A stretch of 64,000 nucleotides of DNA, from assembly GCA_913055565.1 (NCBI GenBank), contig CAJXKP010000004.1:45392-109391 (forward strand). The letters are read 5' to 3'. The stretch's first letter is position 1; each line of letters begins with the position of its first letter. The notes under the pieces are model-generated. The model did no database searches. It had not been told where the DNA came from and worked only from the letters and a program-made list of their open reading frames with translations. The position numbers and the translations under genes were made by a program. Positions 8,337-17,336 of the stretch are shown piece by piece. The DNA comes from an uncultured Ectothiorhodospiraceae bacterium. Lineage in GTDB: Bacteria; Pseudomonadota; Gammaproteobacteria; Nitrococcales; Nitrococcaceae.

Positions 8337-9552
8337 GGGCGGGTCGCTCGAGGATCAGCCGGTTGAGGTCGATGCGCTCGCTGCGGAAGCCGCCCTCGCA
8401 GTAGGCCAGGTAGTAGCGCCAGATGCGGATGAAACGCTCGTCGAAGCCCTGCCCGCGCACGCGATCCAAGGCGGTGAGGAAGGCTTGGTGCCAGTGCGCC
8501 AGCGTTTGGGCGTAGTGGTGCCCCAGGTGTTCCTCGCCCCGCACCGCGAGCCCCGCATCCTGGGCGTGGTCGTGGAGGTGTTGGCGGGTGGGCAGCATGC
8601 CGCCCGGGAAGACGTAGCGCTGGATGAAGTCCGGGCTCGTTTGGTACTCGTCGAAATAATCGGGGTGGATGGTGATGCCGTGCAGCGCCACCCGCCCCCC
8701 GGGTCGCACGCGCTCGTACAGGGTATGGAAGTACGTCGGCCAGAATTGCTCACCGACGGCCTCGAGCATCTCGATGGATACGATATGATCGTACTGGCCC
8801 TCGAGCTCGCGGTAGTCGGCCAGGCGCAGCTCCACGCTATCGCCGACGCCGGCCTCGTCGATGCGCTGCTGGGCCTCCTGGAGTTGCTCGCGCGACAGCG
8901 TTACGCCCGTAACCAGGGCCCCGGCGCGCGCGGCGGCCTCCGCGAAGGCGCCCCAGCCGCAGCCGATCTCCAGTACCCGTTCGCCGGGGCGGATCGGGAG
9001 TGCGTCGATGATCTGCTGGTATTTGCGGGCCTGGGCGTCGGCCAGTGACTCCTCCGCGTGGCCGAACACCGCCCCCGAGTAGGTCATGCTGGGGTCGAGC
9101 CAGAGGCGGTAGAAGTTATTGCCGAGGTCGTAGTGGGCCTCGATGTTACGGCGGCTGCGATCCCGCGTGTTGCGGTTACGCTGGTGCTGGGCGAGTAGCT
9201 TGAGCCGGGTTAGCCAAGTCGGTTTGGCCGCAGTACCCAGGTGACGCTCGTTAATGGCGAGCAGCGTCATGAGCTCGCCCAGCTGGGGGCTGGACCAGTC
9301 GCCGGCGACGTAGCTCTCGCCGAAGCCGAGCGCACCACGGCGCAGGGCGCGCCAGAGTAAGCGGCCTGGGGCATGCAAGCGTAATTCGCCCGTGGGACCT
9401 GGCTCATTGGTGCGTATGACAAAGCGCCGGCCGTCGGGCAGCTCGCCGTTGATGCGACCACTGCGGATGCGGCTGAACCAATGGATGATGACCCGTGCTG
9501 TGAGCGGGACCGGCCTGGGCAGTTCCAGGGCGACGTCGCGCGCGGAGCTCAT
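8329..9552 (-). CDS. cfa: cyclopropane-fatty-acyl-phospholipid synthase family methyltransferase
   Basis: 407 residues. The N-terminal 130 residues form the lipid-binding Cfa extension. The signature YDLGNNFYRLWLDPSMTYS lies at about 141-159. The SAM-binding motif EIGCGWG is at about 195-201, and IVSIEMLEAVGE is the bicarbonate-binding region seen in the family. It methylenates or methylates unsaturated acyl chains of membrane phospholipids using S-adenosylmethionine. It lies third in the operon, sharing ATGA with DUF1365 upstream and 8 bases with the MFS gene downstream. Such operon copies often act in oxidative or light stress and may make methylated or furan-type acyl chains rather than plain cyclopropanes. 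Confidence 0.93.
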   Translation of the reverse strand: MSSARDVALELPRPVPLTARVIIHWFSRIRSGRINGELPDGRRFVIRTNEPGPTGELRLHAPGRLLWRALRRGALGFGESYVAGDWSSPQLGELMTLLAINERHLGTAAKPTWLTRLKLLAQHQRNRNTRDRSRRNIEAHYDLGNNFYRLWLDPSMTYSGAVFGHAEESLADAQARKYQQIIDALPIRPGERVLEIGCGWGAFAEAAARAGALVTGVTLSREQLQEAQQRIDEAGVGDSVELRLADYRELEGQYDHIVSIEMLEAVGEQFWPTYFHTLYERVRPGGRVALHGITIHPDYFDEYQTSPDFIQRYVFPGGMLPTRQHLHDHAQDAGLAVRGEEHLGHHYAQTLAHWHQAFLTALDRVRGQGFDERFIRIWRYYLAYCEGGFRSERIDLNRLILERPARD

Positions 9553-10331
9553 CGGCTAATCTCCGTACGAGGTGGTTCGGGTTTAGGGTGATAGCGGCCG
9601 CCCCGCAGCCAGATCCGCAAGGCCTGCCAGTGGATGGCCGCTGTTACCTTGAGCGTCATTAAGGGCATGGCCAGCGCGTTGCGCAGCAGCTCGCGATCCC
9701 CCGCCGGGCGGGCTGCCCCCTGCTGCAGCGCCACCATCCGGGGCTGTTGGTCCTCGCCCTGTTCGTAGTAGCTCACCGTCATGGCGTATGTGTCGGCCGG
9801 GCGCGTGAAACGGAAGCGATACCAGCCGGCGACCGGCAGGAACGGCGAGACGTGAAACAGCTTGTTGCGCCGGTCGCGCACGGGCCAAGCCATGGCGGCG
9901 CCGTCGTTGTGCAGCAGATAGCCGTGCCATTCGCCGAACGTGTTGCGCACCTCGCAGAGCAGGGCGCGCAGTGTGCCGTCGGCGTGGTGGCAGAACCAAA
10001 CGCTCAACGGGTTAAAGACGTATCCCAGCACGCGAGGGTAGCACAGTAGCTGCACCGAGCCGCCGGCCAGTGTCAGCCCGGCGTCGGCGAGGACGCTGTC
10101 GATCCAGGGGCGCAGGGGGCTGCCGTCTTTGGCGCCATGATCACGATCATGGATGGCGACGATATTGCGTCGGTTGTGCGAGAACCAGCGATGGGCATCG
10201 GCGGCCTCGTCGAGGCGATCGATATCGACCAGGAGATTGAATACGCGATATCTAAACCGATAGCCGGGTCGACCGCGGCGGCGATGGATAACCTGGCTGC
10301 GGTAGAGCTGGAGGGCTGGATCGCTGGTCAA
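9549..10331 (-). CDS. DUF1365 family protein
   Basis: 260 residues if translation starts at the TTG at 10331, whose bases overlap the upstream TGA stop as TTGA and which has a GAGG site about 9 bases ahead. A longer in-frame version reaches back into the oxidoreductase gene and is less likely. Family hallmarks are the HRRRGRPGYRFRYRVF start, the HDRDHG motif, CYPRVLGYVFNPLSVWFC, and the LFHVSPFLPV and Y-R-F segments. The biochemical role is unknown. The gene is nearly always found between a COG2907 oxidoreductase and a Cfa-type methyltransferase, as here, so it probably handles the same modified fatty acid. Confidence 0.88.
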   Translation of the reverse strand: MTSDPALQLYRSQVIHRRRGRPGYRFRYRVFNLLVDIDRLDEAADAHRWFSHNRRNIVAIHDRDHGAKDGSPLRPWIDSVLADAGLTLAGGSVQLLCYPRVLGYVFNPLSVWFCHHADGTLRALLCEVRNTFGEWHGYLLHNDGAAMAWPVRDRRNKLFHVSPFLPVAGWYRFRFTRPADTYAMTVSYYEQGEDQQPRMVALQQGAARPAGDRELLRNALAMPLMTLKVTAAIHWQALRIWLRGGRYHPKPEPPRTEISR

Positions 10332-11611
10332 TGCGCGACCTCGTGATCGATCGCCCACGGCGTATCCACGCCCAGCCGACGAGCGACTTCTACCGCTGAG
10401 GCCAGTGCGTCCTCGTGGAAGCCGTAGCCGCCGTAGCTGCCGCAGAACCACAACCCACGCTGCCCCTGAATCGTGGGGAGTTGGCGCTGTGCTGCGGCCG
10501 CAGCGCGGTCCAGGACCGGGTGATCGTAGGTCATGTGTCGATAGACCTGGTTATCAGCGGGCGGTTGCGGCGGATTGAGGCTCACGAACACGTCGTCCTG
10601 AGTCGACAACGATTGTAGCCGATTCATCCAGTAAGTGACCGATATAGGCGATTGTCCGTTCCGTTGCTCGTGCGTCAGATGGTTCCATGACGCCCAGACG
10701 CGCCGGCGCTTGGGCATTAGGCGCTCGTCGGTGTGCAGCCAGGCCTCGTTGCGGGCATAGCCGAACGCCCCCAGGATCCGGTCCTCTTCAGCGGTAGGCG
10801 AGGCCAATAAGCCGAGTGCCTGATCGGCGTGCGTGGCGACGACCACCTCGTCGAAATCCTCCGCGCCATCAGCCGTCGTAACGCGAACACCGCTCGAAAT
10901 CGTCTCGATGCGCTGGACCGGTGCCGCGAGACGGATGCGGTGGATGGCGTCGAGCATGCGTTTGACGTATTCCCGGCCGCCGCCCTCGACGGTCCGCCAC
11001 TGCGGTCCGCCCGTGATTTGGATGAGCCCGTGATTGCGGAAGAACTGGAGGAAGGCATGGGCGGGGAATCCCAGCATGTCGTTCTGGGGGCAGGACCATA
11101 TCGCTGCGCTCATGGGCAGTAGATAGAACCGTCGAAAGCCCTCGCCGAGTCCCCACTGGTCCAATAACTCACCGAGTGTTACCTCATCGCTAATGCCGTC
11201 CGCCAGAGCGCGCCGCGCCCGCCGATTGAAGCGCACGATATCCCGGAGCATGCCCCAGAAGCTGGGCCTGAGCAGGTTGCGGGGCTGGGCGAACAAGCTC
11301 CCAATACTATTGCCAGCGTATTCCAGATCCAGGTGGCGAGCGGCGAAGCCAAACGACATATTCGATTGTTTCGTCGGCACCTGGAGGTGCTCGAAGAGTC
11401 CCTTGAGATGGGGGTAATTGGGCTCGTTGTAGACGATAAACCCCGTATCGACAGGCACTATGCCGTCACTGGCCGGGAAATCCACCGTGTTGGTATGTCC
11501 GCCGACATAGTCGCCCGCCTCGATAAGCGTAATCCGATAGCGATGGCTGAGTAGCCAAGCCGCCCCCAGGCCGGCGATACCCCCGCCGACGACCGCAATG
11601 TCTTTGCTCAT
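10328..11611 (-). CDS. FAD-dependent amine-oxidase-like oxidoreductase (COG2907 type)
   Basis: 427 residues. The dinucleotide-binding motif GGGIAGLGAAW is at residues 9-19, and the LIEAGDYVGGHTNTVD segment is typical of the NAD-binding_8/amine oxidase family. Later blocks include VDTGFIVYNEPNYPHL and a C-terminal GLWFCGSYGGYGFHEDAL FAD-contact region. Members of this group act on fatty acyl chains in the operon context. In Rhodobacter relatives of this cluster belong to the singlet-oxygen response and to furan fatty acid synthesis (from memory; exact gene equivalence not checked). It is the first gene of the four-gene operon and divergent from a tetR gene. Confidence 0.9.
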   Translation of the reverse strand: MSKDIAVVGGGIAGLGAAWLLSHRYRITLIEAGDYVGGHTNTVDFPASDGIVPVDTGFIVYNEPNYPHLKGLFEHLQVPTKQSNMSFGFAARHLDLEYAGNSIGSLFAQPRNLLRPSFWGMLRDIVRFNRRARRALADGISDEVTLGELLDQWGLGEGFRRFYLLPMSAAIWSCPQNDMLGFPAHAFLQFFRNHGLIQITGGPQWRTVEGGGREYVKRMLDAIHRIRLAAPVQRIETISSGVRVTTADGAEDFDEVVVATHADQALGLLASPTAEEDRILGAFGYARNEAWLHTDERLMPKRRRVWASWNHLTHEQRNGQSPISVTYWMNRLQSLSTQDDVFVSLNPPQPPADNQVYRHMTYDHPVLDRAAAAAQRQLPTIQGQRGLWFCGSYGGYGFHEDALASAVEVARRLGVDTPWAIDHEVAH

Positions 11612-12008
11612 GGTACGACTCCCGACGAGCCGGTAATTGTATCAGGGTTGTACAGGCTTACGGCCACTGCCGTGAGACCACGCGGTGGTGCTTAGGTTCG
11701 ATACCGAGAATGTTGGTCGGCGGCTCATTGATCCGCTGGGCTGTATTGCCGGTTTTGTCGATGCCCGTAGCGCGCGTACGCTCGCTCACAAGCAGGTAGG
11801 CGGCCGGCGTTGGGATCGAGCGCGCGCTGTCGCTGGCGACTCGATGGAGCCCGTGATGGGAACGAGGCCCCCGAACAGCGGTTATGACAGCGATAGAGAC
11901 TGAGCAGCGTTTGGTGCAAGGCGATCGAGTGACGCGTGCCGTGCCTACAGCGCCCGGTGATGGCGGCCAGCAGCGCGGCCTGTGCCGCCACAAGCCCGGG
12001 GTGACGCT
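11612..12008. other. intergenic region between lipid operon and tetR
   Basis: About 400 bases with no convincing gene. Short frames on both strands look random in composition. The left end holds the likely promoter of the lipid operon (see 11636-11644). The segment TTGTACA at about 11648-11654 is reminiscent of MerR/LitR-type boxes but occurs once only. Confidence 0.5.
11636..11644 (-). promoter_or_regulatory. candidate extended -10 promoter of the lipid operon
   Basis: Read on the minus strand this is TGATACAAT, an extended -10 element (TG-N-TACAAT) about 25 bases ahead of the oxidoreductase ATG. No good -35 is visible at 16-18 bases, which is usual for extended -10 promoters or for activator-dependent ones. 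Confidence 0.35.
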
Positions 12009-12599
12009 ATGACGCCGCCGTCCGGTGGCCGGCGGCGGTCGGATACGCGGCACGCCATCCTATTGACCGCTACCAGGCTGTTCCTGGTGCGCGGCTATCA
12101 CGGGTTCAGCTTTCAGCACCTGGCCTCGGAGCTCGATCTGCGTACGGCGGCAATCCACTATCACTTCCGTACCAAGGCGGATCTCGGGGTTACCTTGTTG
12201 CGCCGGTTTCGTGACGAGTTCGACTGGTGGCGCGCGAGCTGCGATCAACTGGCCCTCAACGGCGCCTCACGATTGGAGCGTTTCTACGCCCTGGACCGCA
12301 GCTACGTCGCCGAAGGTCGTGTCTGTCCGCTCAGTGTGGTGGGGGTCGAGTACGCGGGTCTCCCCGCTGCGGTACGCCGTGAGGCCGATGCCCTGCTCGA
12401 CGAGGTCCATGCCTACCTGCTGGCCAGCGTTCAGGCGGGACGCGACGATGGCAGCCTTACCGTTCCCGGCGATACGGCAGCCATTGCCCGCCAGATCCTG
12501 GCCGCCACTCAGGGGGCCCTGCAGCTCAGCCGCGTTCAAGGCGCGACGAGCTATGAGGACGTCTTAGCCGGGCTGCGTAGTCTGCTCGGCGTGCATTAG
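12009..12599 (+). CDS. TetR-family transcriptional regulator
   Basis: 196 residues from the ATG at 12009, which has a GGGGTG site upstream; a GTG at 11982 would add 9 residues. The N-terminal helix-turn-helix spans about residues 12-60 (RHAILLTATRLFLVRGYHGFSFQHLASELDL, then AAIHYHFRTKADL). The C-terminal ligand-binding part resembles AcuR/TetR_C with a conserved CPLSVVGVEY segment. TetR dimers normally repress a neighbouring promoter. The divergent lipid-modification operon is the nearest candidate target, although the 400-base gap leaves room for doubt. Confidence 0.87.
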   Translation: MTPPSGGRRRSDTRHAILLTATRLFLVRGYHGFSFQHLASELDLRTAAIHYHFRTKADLGVTLLRRFRDEFDWWRASCDQLALNGASRLERFYALDRSYVAEGRVCPLSVVGVEYAGLPAAVRREADALLDEVHAYLLASVQAGRDDGSLTVPGDTAAIARQILAATQGALQLSRVQGATSYEDVLAGLRSLLGVH

Positions 12600-12792
12600 C
12601 CGTCGCCCGATCAGGCCGCCAGGGGGCGTGGGCGTGCCTTCGAACGGCATCGAGGGAACATGTCACTGACGACGGGCCGCGATGCCACCTTCGTTATCCC
12701 GGTCTCTTGGGTAACCGCGTGTCTGGTGAGCTCAGAGACGCGCGGAATGCCCAACGGACCCAGGGTGCCGCTAGGGCCTCACGCACCGGGCG

Positions 12793-13659
12793 TCACGTCA
12801 GCCCTTGTCGGCCGGCGACATCGCGAGCGAACTGCCAGGCCACGCGCCCACTGCGGCTGCCGCGTTGGAGGGCGTAGCGCAGTGCCTCCTCGCGCAGCGC
12901 GTCCCAATCGCTGGTGTCCGCCCCCAGCGTCTCCAGCCAGCGCTGGCAAACGGCGAGATAGTCGTCCTGGCGGAAGGGTTGGAACGATAGCCACAGCCCG
13001 AAGCGTTCCGACAGCGAGATCTTCTCCTCGACGGCCTCGCCATGGTGGATCTCGCCATCGACCGGGCGGGCCTGCTCGTTGTCCGAGTGGTATTCAGGCA
13101 TGAGGTGGCGGCGGTTGGAGGTGGCGTAGATGAGGACGTTCTCCGGTGGCGCCTCGACGGCGCCGTCCAGGATGGCCTTGAGCGCCTTGTAGCTGGCGTC
13201 ACCGGCCTCGAAGGAGAGGTCATCGCAGAACAGGATGAAGCGCTCGGGTCGGTCACGGAGCTTGGCCACGATATCGGGGAGATCCACCAGGTGCGTGGGC
13301 TCCACCTCGACCAGGCGCAATCCCTCGGCCTCAAACGCGGGCAGCAGCGATTTAATCAGCGATGACTTCCCCGTGCCGCGCGAGCCCCAGAGCAGGGCAT
13401 TGTTCGCCGGTAGGCCCCGGACGAACTGCGCCGTATTGCGAACGAGTTGATCCTTTTGCTCGCCAATATGGAGCAGGTTCTCGGACAGCACGTGATGGGG
13501 ATGGTGGACCGCCTCCAGATACCCGTGGTCCCGTCGCACGCGCCATCGAAAGGCGGGCGCGCTCCAATCCGGCTCGCTCGGCGGTGCCGGCGGGAACAGC
13601 TGCTCGGCTCTCGCGAGGACCGAGTGCAAACGCTCGATAACGGCATCGAAGTCGGACAT
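12793..13659 (-). CDS. DUF815 family AAA ATP-binding protein
   Basis: 288 residues from the ATG at 13659; an upstream in-frame start would add 33 unconserved residues. The Walker A motif GSRGTGKSS is at about 92-100 and the Walker B-like FILFCDDLSFE at about 141-151. The sensor segment LIYATSNRRHLMPE and the RFGLWLSFQPF block are hallmarks of DUF815. These stand-alone AAA proteins are widespread in proteobacteria and have no settled function. A weak N-terminal helix (residues 1-20) precedes the ATPase core. There is no obvious operon partner here. Confidence 0.92.
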   Translation of the reverse strand: MSDFDAVIERLHSVLARAEQLFPPAPPSEPDWSAPAFRWRVRRDHGYLEAVHHPHHVLSENLLHIGEQKDQLVRNTAQFVRGLPANNALLWGSRGTGKSSLIKSLLPAFEAEGLRLVEVEPTHLVDLPDIVAKLRDRPERFILFCDDLSFEAGDASYKALKAILDGAVEAPPENVLIYATSNRRHLMPEYHSDNEQARPVDGEIHHGEAVEEKISLSERFGLWLSFQPFRQDDYLAVCQRWLETLGADTSDWDALREEALRYALQRGSRSGRVAWQFARDVAGRQGLT

Positions 13660-13955
13660 CAAGCGCGCGAAGCCTCCCAGTGTTATCAGCAGCTCAATGA
13701 ACCTGCATGGTAACGCGTGCAGGCCCCATTGGTTTCCGAGGCCGTAAGTGGGGGTCACCGATCGATCGGGGCCAGGAAGACAACAGCCTTATATGCCTTT
13801 GTGGGTTCCATTGCCCTCGTGGCTCGATCAATGGAGCCTGAGAGTTGGCACTACCTCTAGTGGGCGGGTTGCGCGAGGTTAGTTGCCTACCGGCTAGACT
13901 TGCTCTGTTCGGCGGAGCGCTGAGACCGACGGCACGTCGCTGTTACCTCAGCGGC
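13660..13955. other. intergenic region downstream of the Sel1-like lipoprotein gene
   Basis: About 296 bases between two minus-strand genes. I see no conserved frame and no strong hairpin. It should hold the promoter of the DUF815 gene. Base composition is somewhat less GC-rich than in the neighbouring core genes. Confidence 0.4.
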
Positions 13956-15083
13956 CTATTCATCATCGCCGGGTGGCCAGTCGTCGCGAACGGTCCAGCG
14001 GTTGCCGGCTTGCTCGACCTGGACGCCGTACTGCTGGATCTCGGCGTTGAGAGCTTCCCAATCGAAGGTGGGGGCGTCGGGATTGAGCCAGGTCATGTCC
14101 GGGCAGCCAAAGGGCTGCCGGTAGCGGGCGAGTCGTTGCTTGTTGGCACGCACGAACTCGCCGACTTCGCGCTCAGCCAGCGCGATTTGGTGTTTATTGA
14201 AATGGGGACGATATTTTTTAATAACGCTCTCGGCTGCGACCACCGGGTTCCGATACGCGGAGACGAGGACATCCACTAAGTCCCTGAGTCGGCCCCACTT
14301 GTACTCCTTGACGTGCTCGCGATAGAGGTAGCCGATCTTTTGCCACTCGTAGTTGACCCAAAGTCCGTCCATGCGCCATAGAGCGGATTTATTGAAACCG
14401 CGGGCAGCGCGCCAGTGCCAGTACATGACCTCGTCCCAACGAAAGTCGGTTAGTGGGACTTGCTCTCTATTGGTACCCGCTGCCTCAAGGATTTCCCGCT
14501 GGAATAGTGCTAGATTATGCATGGCTAGCGGCTCCCCGCTGGCCGCGGCGCGTTCGAGCCAACGACGCGCATGGCGGGTCTTGCGCGAGGGGTCGCTTGC
14601 CGCGTCGGGCTCGAGTTCATCGAACAGCACGCCCATCATAGCCTGCGCTTGCACCACACCCCGCCGAGCGTAGCGCCTGGCTATAGCCCTAATGGAATCT
14701 TCGTTCCACGCATCCCGATCACCGTTGTACCAACGCCAGATCTTAGCGACCTCGCGGCGATGCTCGAGAGGCAGCTCGCAGAGATCGACGTGCTCGGCTT
14801 TAAGCCCCTTTTTCGGTAGGAAGTCCTCGGGTTGCCACAGTTCCATGTTGGGCCGAGAGCCCACCCGGTGCCAGTTGTACCTCTCGCCCTCAGGTACTTC
14901 GTCTCGGATGGGCTTTTGATGAGCCTTCCACTCCTCCCAAGTCATTTGCGGCCCATCCGGGAAGCTGGGCTCAACCGGAGTTGGGCCGCTAGCTTTTTTC
15001 GGCTCGGGGTCGTCGCATGCGCTCAGGGCGAGCGTAACGATTACGGCGGCGAGGTGACTGGTGATCAATCGGGCACCATCCAT
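13956..15083 (-). CDS. putative lipoprotein with Sel1-like repeats, function unknown
   Basis: 375 residues. The lipoprotein signal has lipobox LSAC with Cys23 as the lipidated residue. Asp follows at +2, the classical inner-membrane retention signal. Around residues 120-230 there are helical repeat features: AIARRYARRGVVQAQAMMGVLF, then RHARRWLERAAASGEPLAMHNLALF. The A-x-x-G-x-x-x-A-x-x-x-L spacing is typical of Sel1/TPR-like proteins. The C-terminal half is aromatic and charged and I do not recognise it. It is divergent from the frameshifted gene at 15272. Sel1-like lipoproteins often accompany effector or toxin genes as protective partners, so an immunity role is possible but unproven. Confidence 0.6.
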   Translation of the reverse strand: MDGARLITSHLAAVIVTLALSACDDPEPKKASGPTPVEPSFPDGPQMTWEEWKAHQKPIRDEVPEGERYNWHRVGSRPNMELWQPEDFLPKKGLKAEHVDLCELPLEHRREVAKIWRWYNGDRDAWNEDSIRAIARRYARRGVVQAQAMMGVLFDELEPDAASDPSRKTRHARRWLERAAASGEPLAMHNLALFQREILEAAGTNREQVPLTDFRWDEVMYWHWRAARGFNKSALWRMDGLWVNYEWQKIGYLYREHVKEYKWGRLRDLVDVLVSAYRNPVVAAESVIKKYRPHFNKHQIALAEREVGEFVRANKQRLARYRQPFGCPDMTWLNPDAPTFDWEALNAEIQQYGVQVEQAGNRWTVRDDWPPGDDE

Positions 15084-15271
15084 GATGTCTTGCTCGTTAT
15101 GTGAGTAATCTTCGGTAAGATAGCAACGCCCATCCCTGATCTCAAGTGGCTATGTGGCGAATCGTTTAGCGTTCTGCTAGTCTCCCCGTATACCAGGGAT
15201 GGTGACCCGCTCGGCTAAGCCAGCCCTGGTTTGTCAAGCGTTGATCGTTTAGCCGTTGCAAGGAGGCCCAT

Positions 15272-16275
15272 ATGGCAGCCACAAAAGCTCCCCAGCACGT
15301 CGTCGATGAGGTCGACGATGTCCTGAAAGACCGCATCAATACCTGGAACGAGAACGCCAAGTGGGCGGTTGGGCGTATTAAGAAGCCGGATGTCGCCAAG
15401 AGCAACTCCGTTATCGCGGCCGCGGGGATGATAGGTGTTGGGATGCAAGCGGTTAGCGCGTTCTCGCCCGCCGCGGCGGCCCGCCTGGCGATCCCCACTT
15501 TCCTGTTCGCCGATGCCTCAGCGCCTTCCAAAGCTATTACCGCAACCGCATGCAGGAAGCACAAAAGGATCTCAACCAGGCCGCGACCCAACTTGAGGCG
15601 GAGTTCCGCAATCGCCTGGATGAGGCAGGACGGAACTTTAAGGGCAGTCGACAGTTTAACGAGATTCGGGACTTCATGGCCGATTACATGGTCACGAGAC
15701 ATGATGTTGAAAAGAAAAGAAATGCTTACAAGATTGCCCAGAAGGCTATAGACAGTGCGAAGATCAGCGGCCATTCGGTTATCCCCGTGGATAATCATCA
15801 GCTAGAGAATCGGGCTACCGATTACTATGGCCGGATCTGCCGAAACGCCTACGAGATCTATAAGCGGCTTAACTCGGGCTGGACTTATCCACCCTTTATG
15901 CGCGCCGCTAATCGGACCGGTAAGTTCCGCTCCATTGGCGAGGTCGAGGCCTTTTGCGTTGATCCCAAGCGTAACGTCATCGGCTGTGATCCGGATGTCG
16001 AGGGGTATGTCGTGCAGCCGGAGAGCGAAACGCCCAAGGGTAGCAGCAGCGATTACACGGTCCTGTTGGGTCATGCCTGGATGCTGAAGCTGGTCCATCG
16101 CCGCAACTATCAGCGAGCAGCGCGCGCCATGCCCATGTCCGGTGTCACGCACGTAGAGATCGTGCCCGTTGAGCGCAAGCCGATCCGCCCCGTCTGGACC
16201 GGCGTGGAGCGCACCAAACAGGCATTGGCTGAGGCCATCGATCACGAAGCACCGGGAGTGATGTCGGCGGCCTAA
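15272..16275 (+). pseudogene. unknown accessory gene split by a -1 frameshift
   Basis: A strong AGGAGG site precedes the ATG at 15272. The first frame gives a charged N-terminus (VDEVDDVLKDRINTWNENAK), then a Gly/Ala-rich hydrophobic stretch. Family-like sequence appears to switch frame near 15500-15512 into the frame that runs to 16275. That second part has a helical Gln/Glu/Arg-rich region (MQEAQKDLNQAATQLEAEF), then a globular C-terminal domain of about 150 residues with Trp, Tyr and two Cys. Joining the frames needs one base lost, giving about 333 residues. I recognise no family. No slippery heptamer is obvious, so mutation or sequencing error is likelier than programmed frameshifting. 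It lies divergent from the lipoprotein gene. Confidence 0.55.
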
Positions 16276-16418
16276 GGCGGTGAGTTGACCAAGCAGTTGA
16301 CAGGCGTGCGGTCGCCGGCGGGTTGTTCGGTGGTGCCGAATGCTGGCGCCGCGCCCCTTTGAGTTTAGGCGGGGTGAGGTATCATTTGGGTCACTGGAAT
16401 CCGCAATCGACGCACCCC

Positions 16419-16976
16419 ATGGCTCAGCGACCGGACTACTACTTCGCCTACGGCTCGAATCTGCATCCGCTGCGCTTGGGGCGGCGGACGCCGTCGTTGC
16501 GCCTGCTGGGGGGTGCTTGGTTGTCGGGCTTCGAGCTACGTTTCCATAAATGCTGCGAGCATGATGGCTCCGCGAAGGCGGATGCTTTCTACACGGGCTC
16601 GCCGGTCCAGGGCATACGCGGCGCCGTCTATGCCCTCGACCCCTCGGAGTTCCCCATACTCGACGAGATCGAGGGACTGGGTGCAGGCGGCTATGACCTA
16701 CGCACCTCGCTGGTGGACGTGGGCGATGAGGCGGCGAGCGTTTTCTTCTACGCCGCGCGGGCGAGTCACATCGATCCGGACCGCCGCCCCTGGGCCTGGT
16801 ATCGCGATATCGTCTGGCGCGGGGCGCTGTGGCACGACATGCCCTCTGATTATGTCGAGACGATTCGCCAGGTGCCGGCGGCTCGGGATCCCGATGCCGA
16901 GCGGCGCCGCGGTAATGAGGCCCTGCTCGCCGTTATGCCCGATTGGTCTCTAAGGGATGGTTTCGACGTTCTATGA
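16419..16976 (+). CDS. gamma-glutamylcyclotransferase-like protein
   Basis: 185 residues from the ATG at 16419; an upstream in-frame start would add 32 residues without family character. The YFAYGSNLHPLRLGRR signature near the N-terminus is the substrate-binding loop of GGCT/AIG2 folds. LDEIEGLGAGGYD carries the expected catalytic Glu. Family enzymes cyclise gamma-glutamyl amides to 5-oxoproline, and bacterial homologues may act on gamma-glutamyl amines. The true substrate is not predictable. Its stop overlaps the start of the DUF2007 gene as ATGA, so the two are co-transcribed. Confidence 0.85.
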   Translation: MAQRPDYYFAYGSNLHPLRLGRRTPSLRLLGGAWLSGFELRFHKCCEHDGSAKADAFYTGSPVQGIRGAVYALDPSEFPILDEIEGLGAGGYDLRTSLVDVGDEAASVFFYAARASHIDPDRRPWAWYRDIVWRGALWHDMPSDYVETIRQVPAARDPDAERRRGNEALLAVMPDWSLRDGFDVL

Positions 16977-17290
16977 AGCGCGTCCACGTCGATAACGATC
17001 CGTTGATGATCGAGCATTTGCGCTATGTCCTTGAGGAGCGCGGCATCGTTTGCATCGTGCGCAATACCCATTTCAATAGCATGGGCTTTGGTGGCCTGTA
17101 CCCCACGGAAAACAAGCCCGAGCTACTGGTAGAGGACGACCACGACGCCGCCGTCGCCGCCCGCTTGATCGACGAGATCACCACGGCCGGGCAGGCCAAT
17201 GCCCGTGACTGGCAGTGCCCGAGCTGCGGTGAGCGCATCGAGGGGCAATTCGCGGCCTGTTGGCGCTGTGGCGAGCTAGCGCCCTCTTGA
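16973..17290 (+). CDS. DUF2007 protein with C-terminal zinc ribbon
   Basis: 105 residues. Residues 1-70 form the DUF2007 signal-transducing fold (PII-like), with the LEERGIVCIVRN and MGFGGLYPTENKPELLVEDD blocks. Residues about 80-103 hold a zinc ribbon, CPSCGERIEG followed by CWRCGE. Many short DUF2007 proteins lack this ribbon, so this is the longer form. The function is unknown; a sensing or protein-interaction role is assumed from fold. The ATG overlaps the stop of the cyclotransferase-like gene. Confidence 0.88.
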   Translation: MKRVHVDNDPLMIEHLRYVLEERGIVCIVRNTHFNSMGFGGLYPTENKPELLVEDDHDAAVAARLIDEITTAGQANARDWQCPSCGERIEGQFAACWRCGELAPS

Positions 17291-17336
17291 TCGAGCCGGG
17301 GCCGTCGGCGGCGGATTGCGAGATCTGTTCCGTCGG

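Noticed and set aside
11658..12053. minus-strand frame in the gap before tetR
   Set aside because: Composition looks random, it overlaps the tetR start region, and no motif is recognisable.
13845..14279. 144-codon plus-strand frame opposite the Sel1-like lipoprotein gene
   Set aside because: It overlaps the lipoprotein gene antisense and has no ribosome site or family features.
15490..15515. programmed -1 frameshift site
   Set aside because: No X-XXY-YYZ heptamer and no stable downstream stem are seen; a lost base is simpler.
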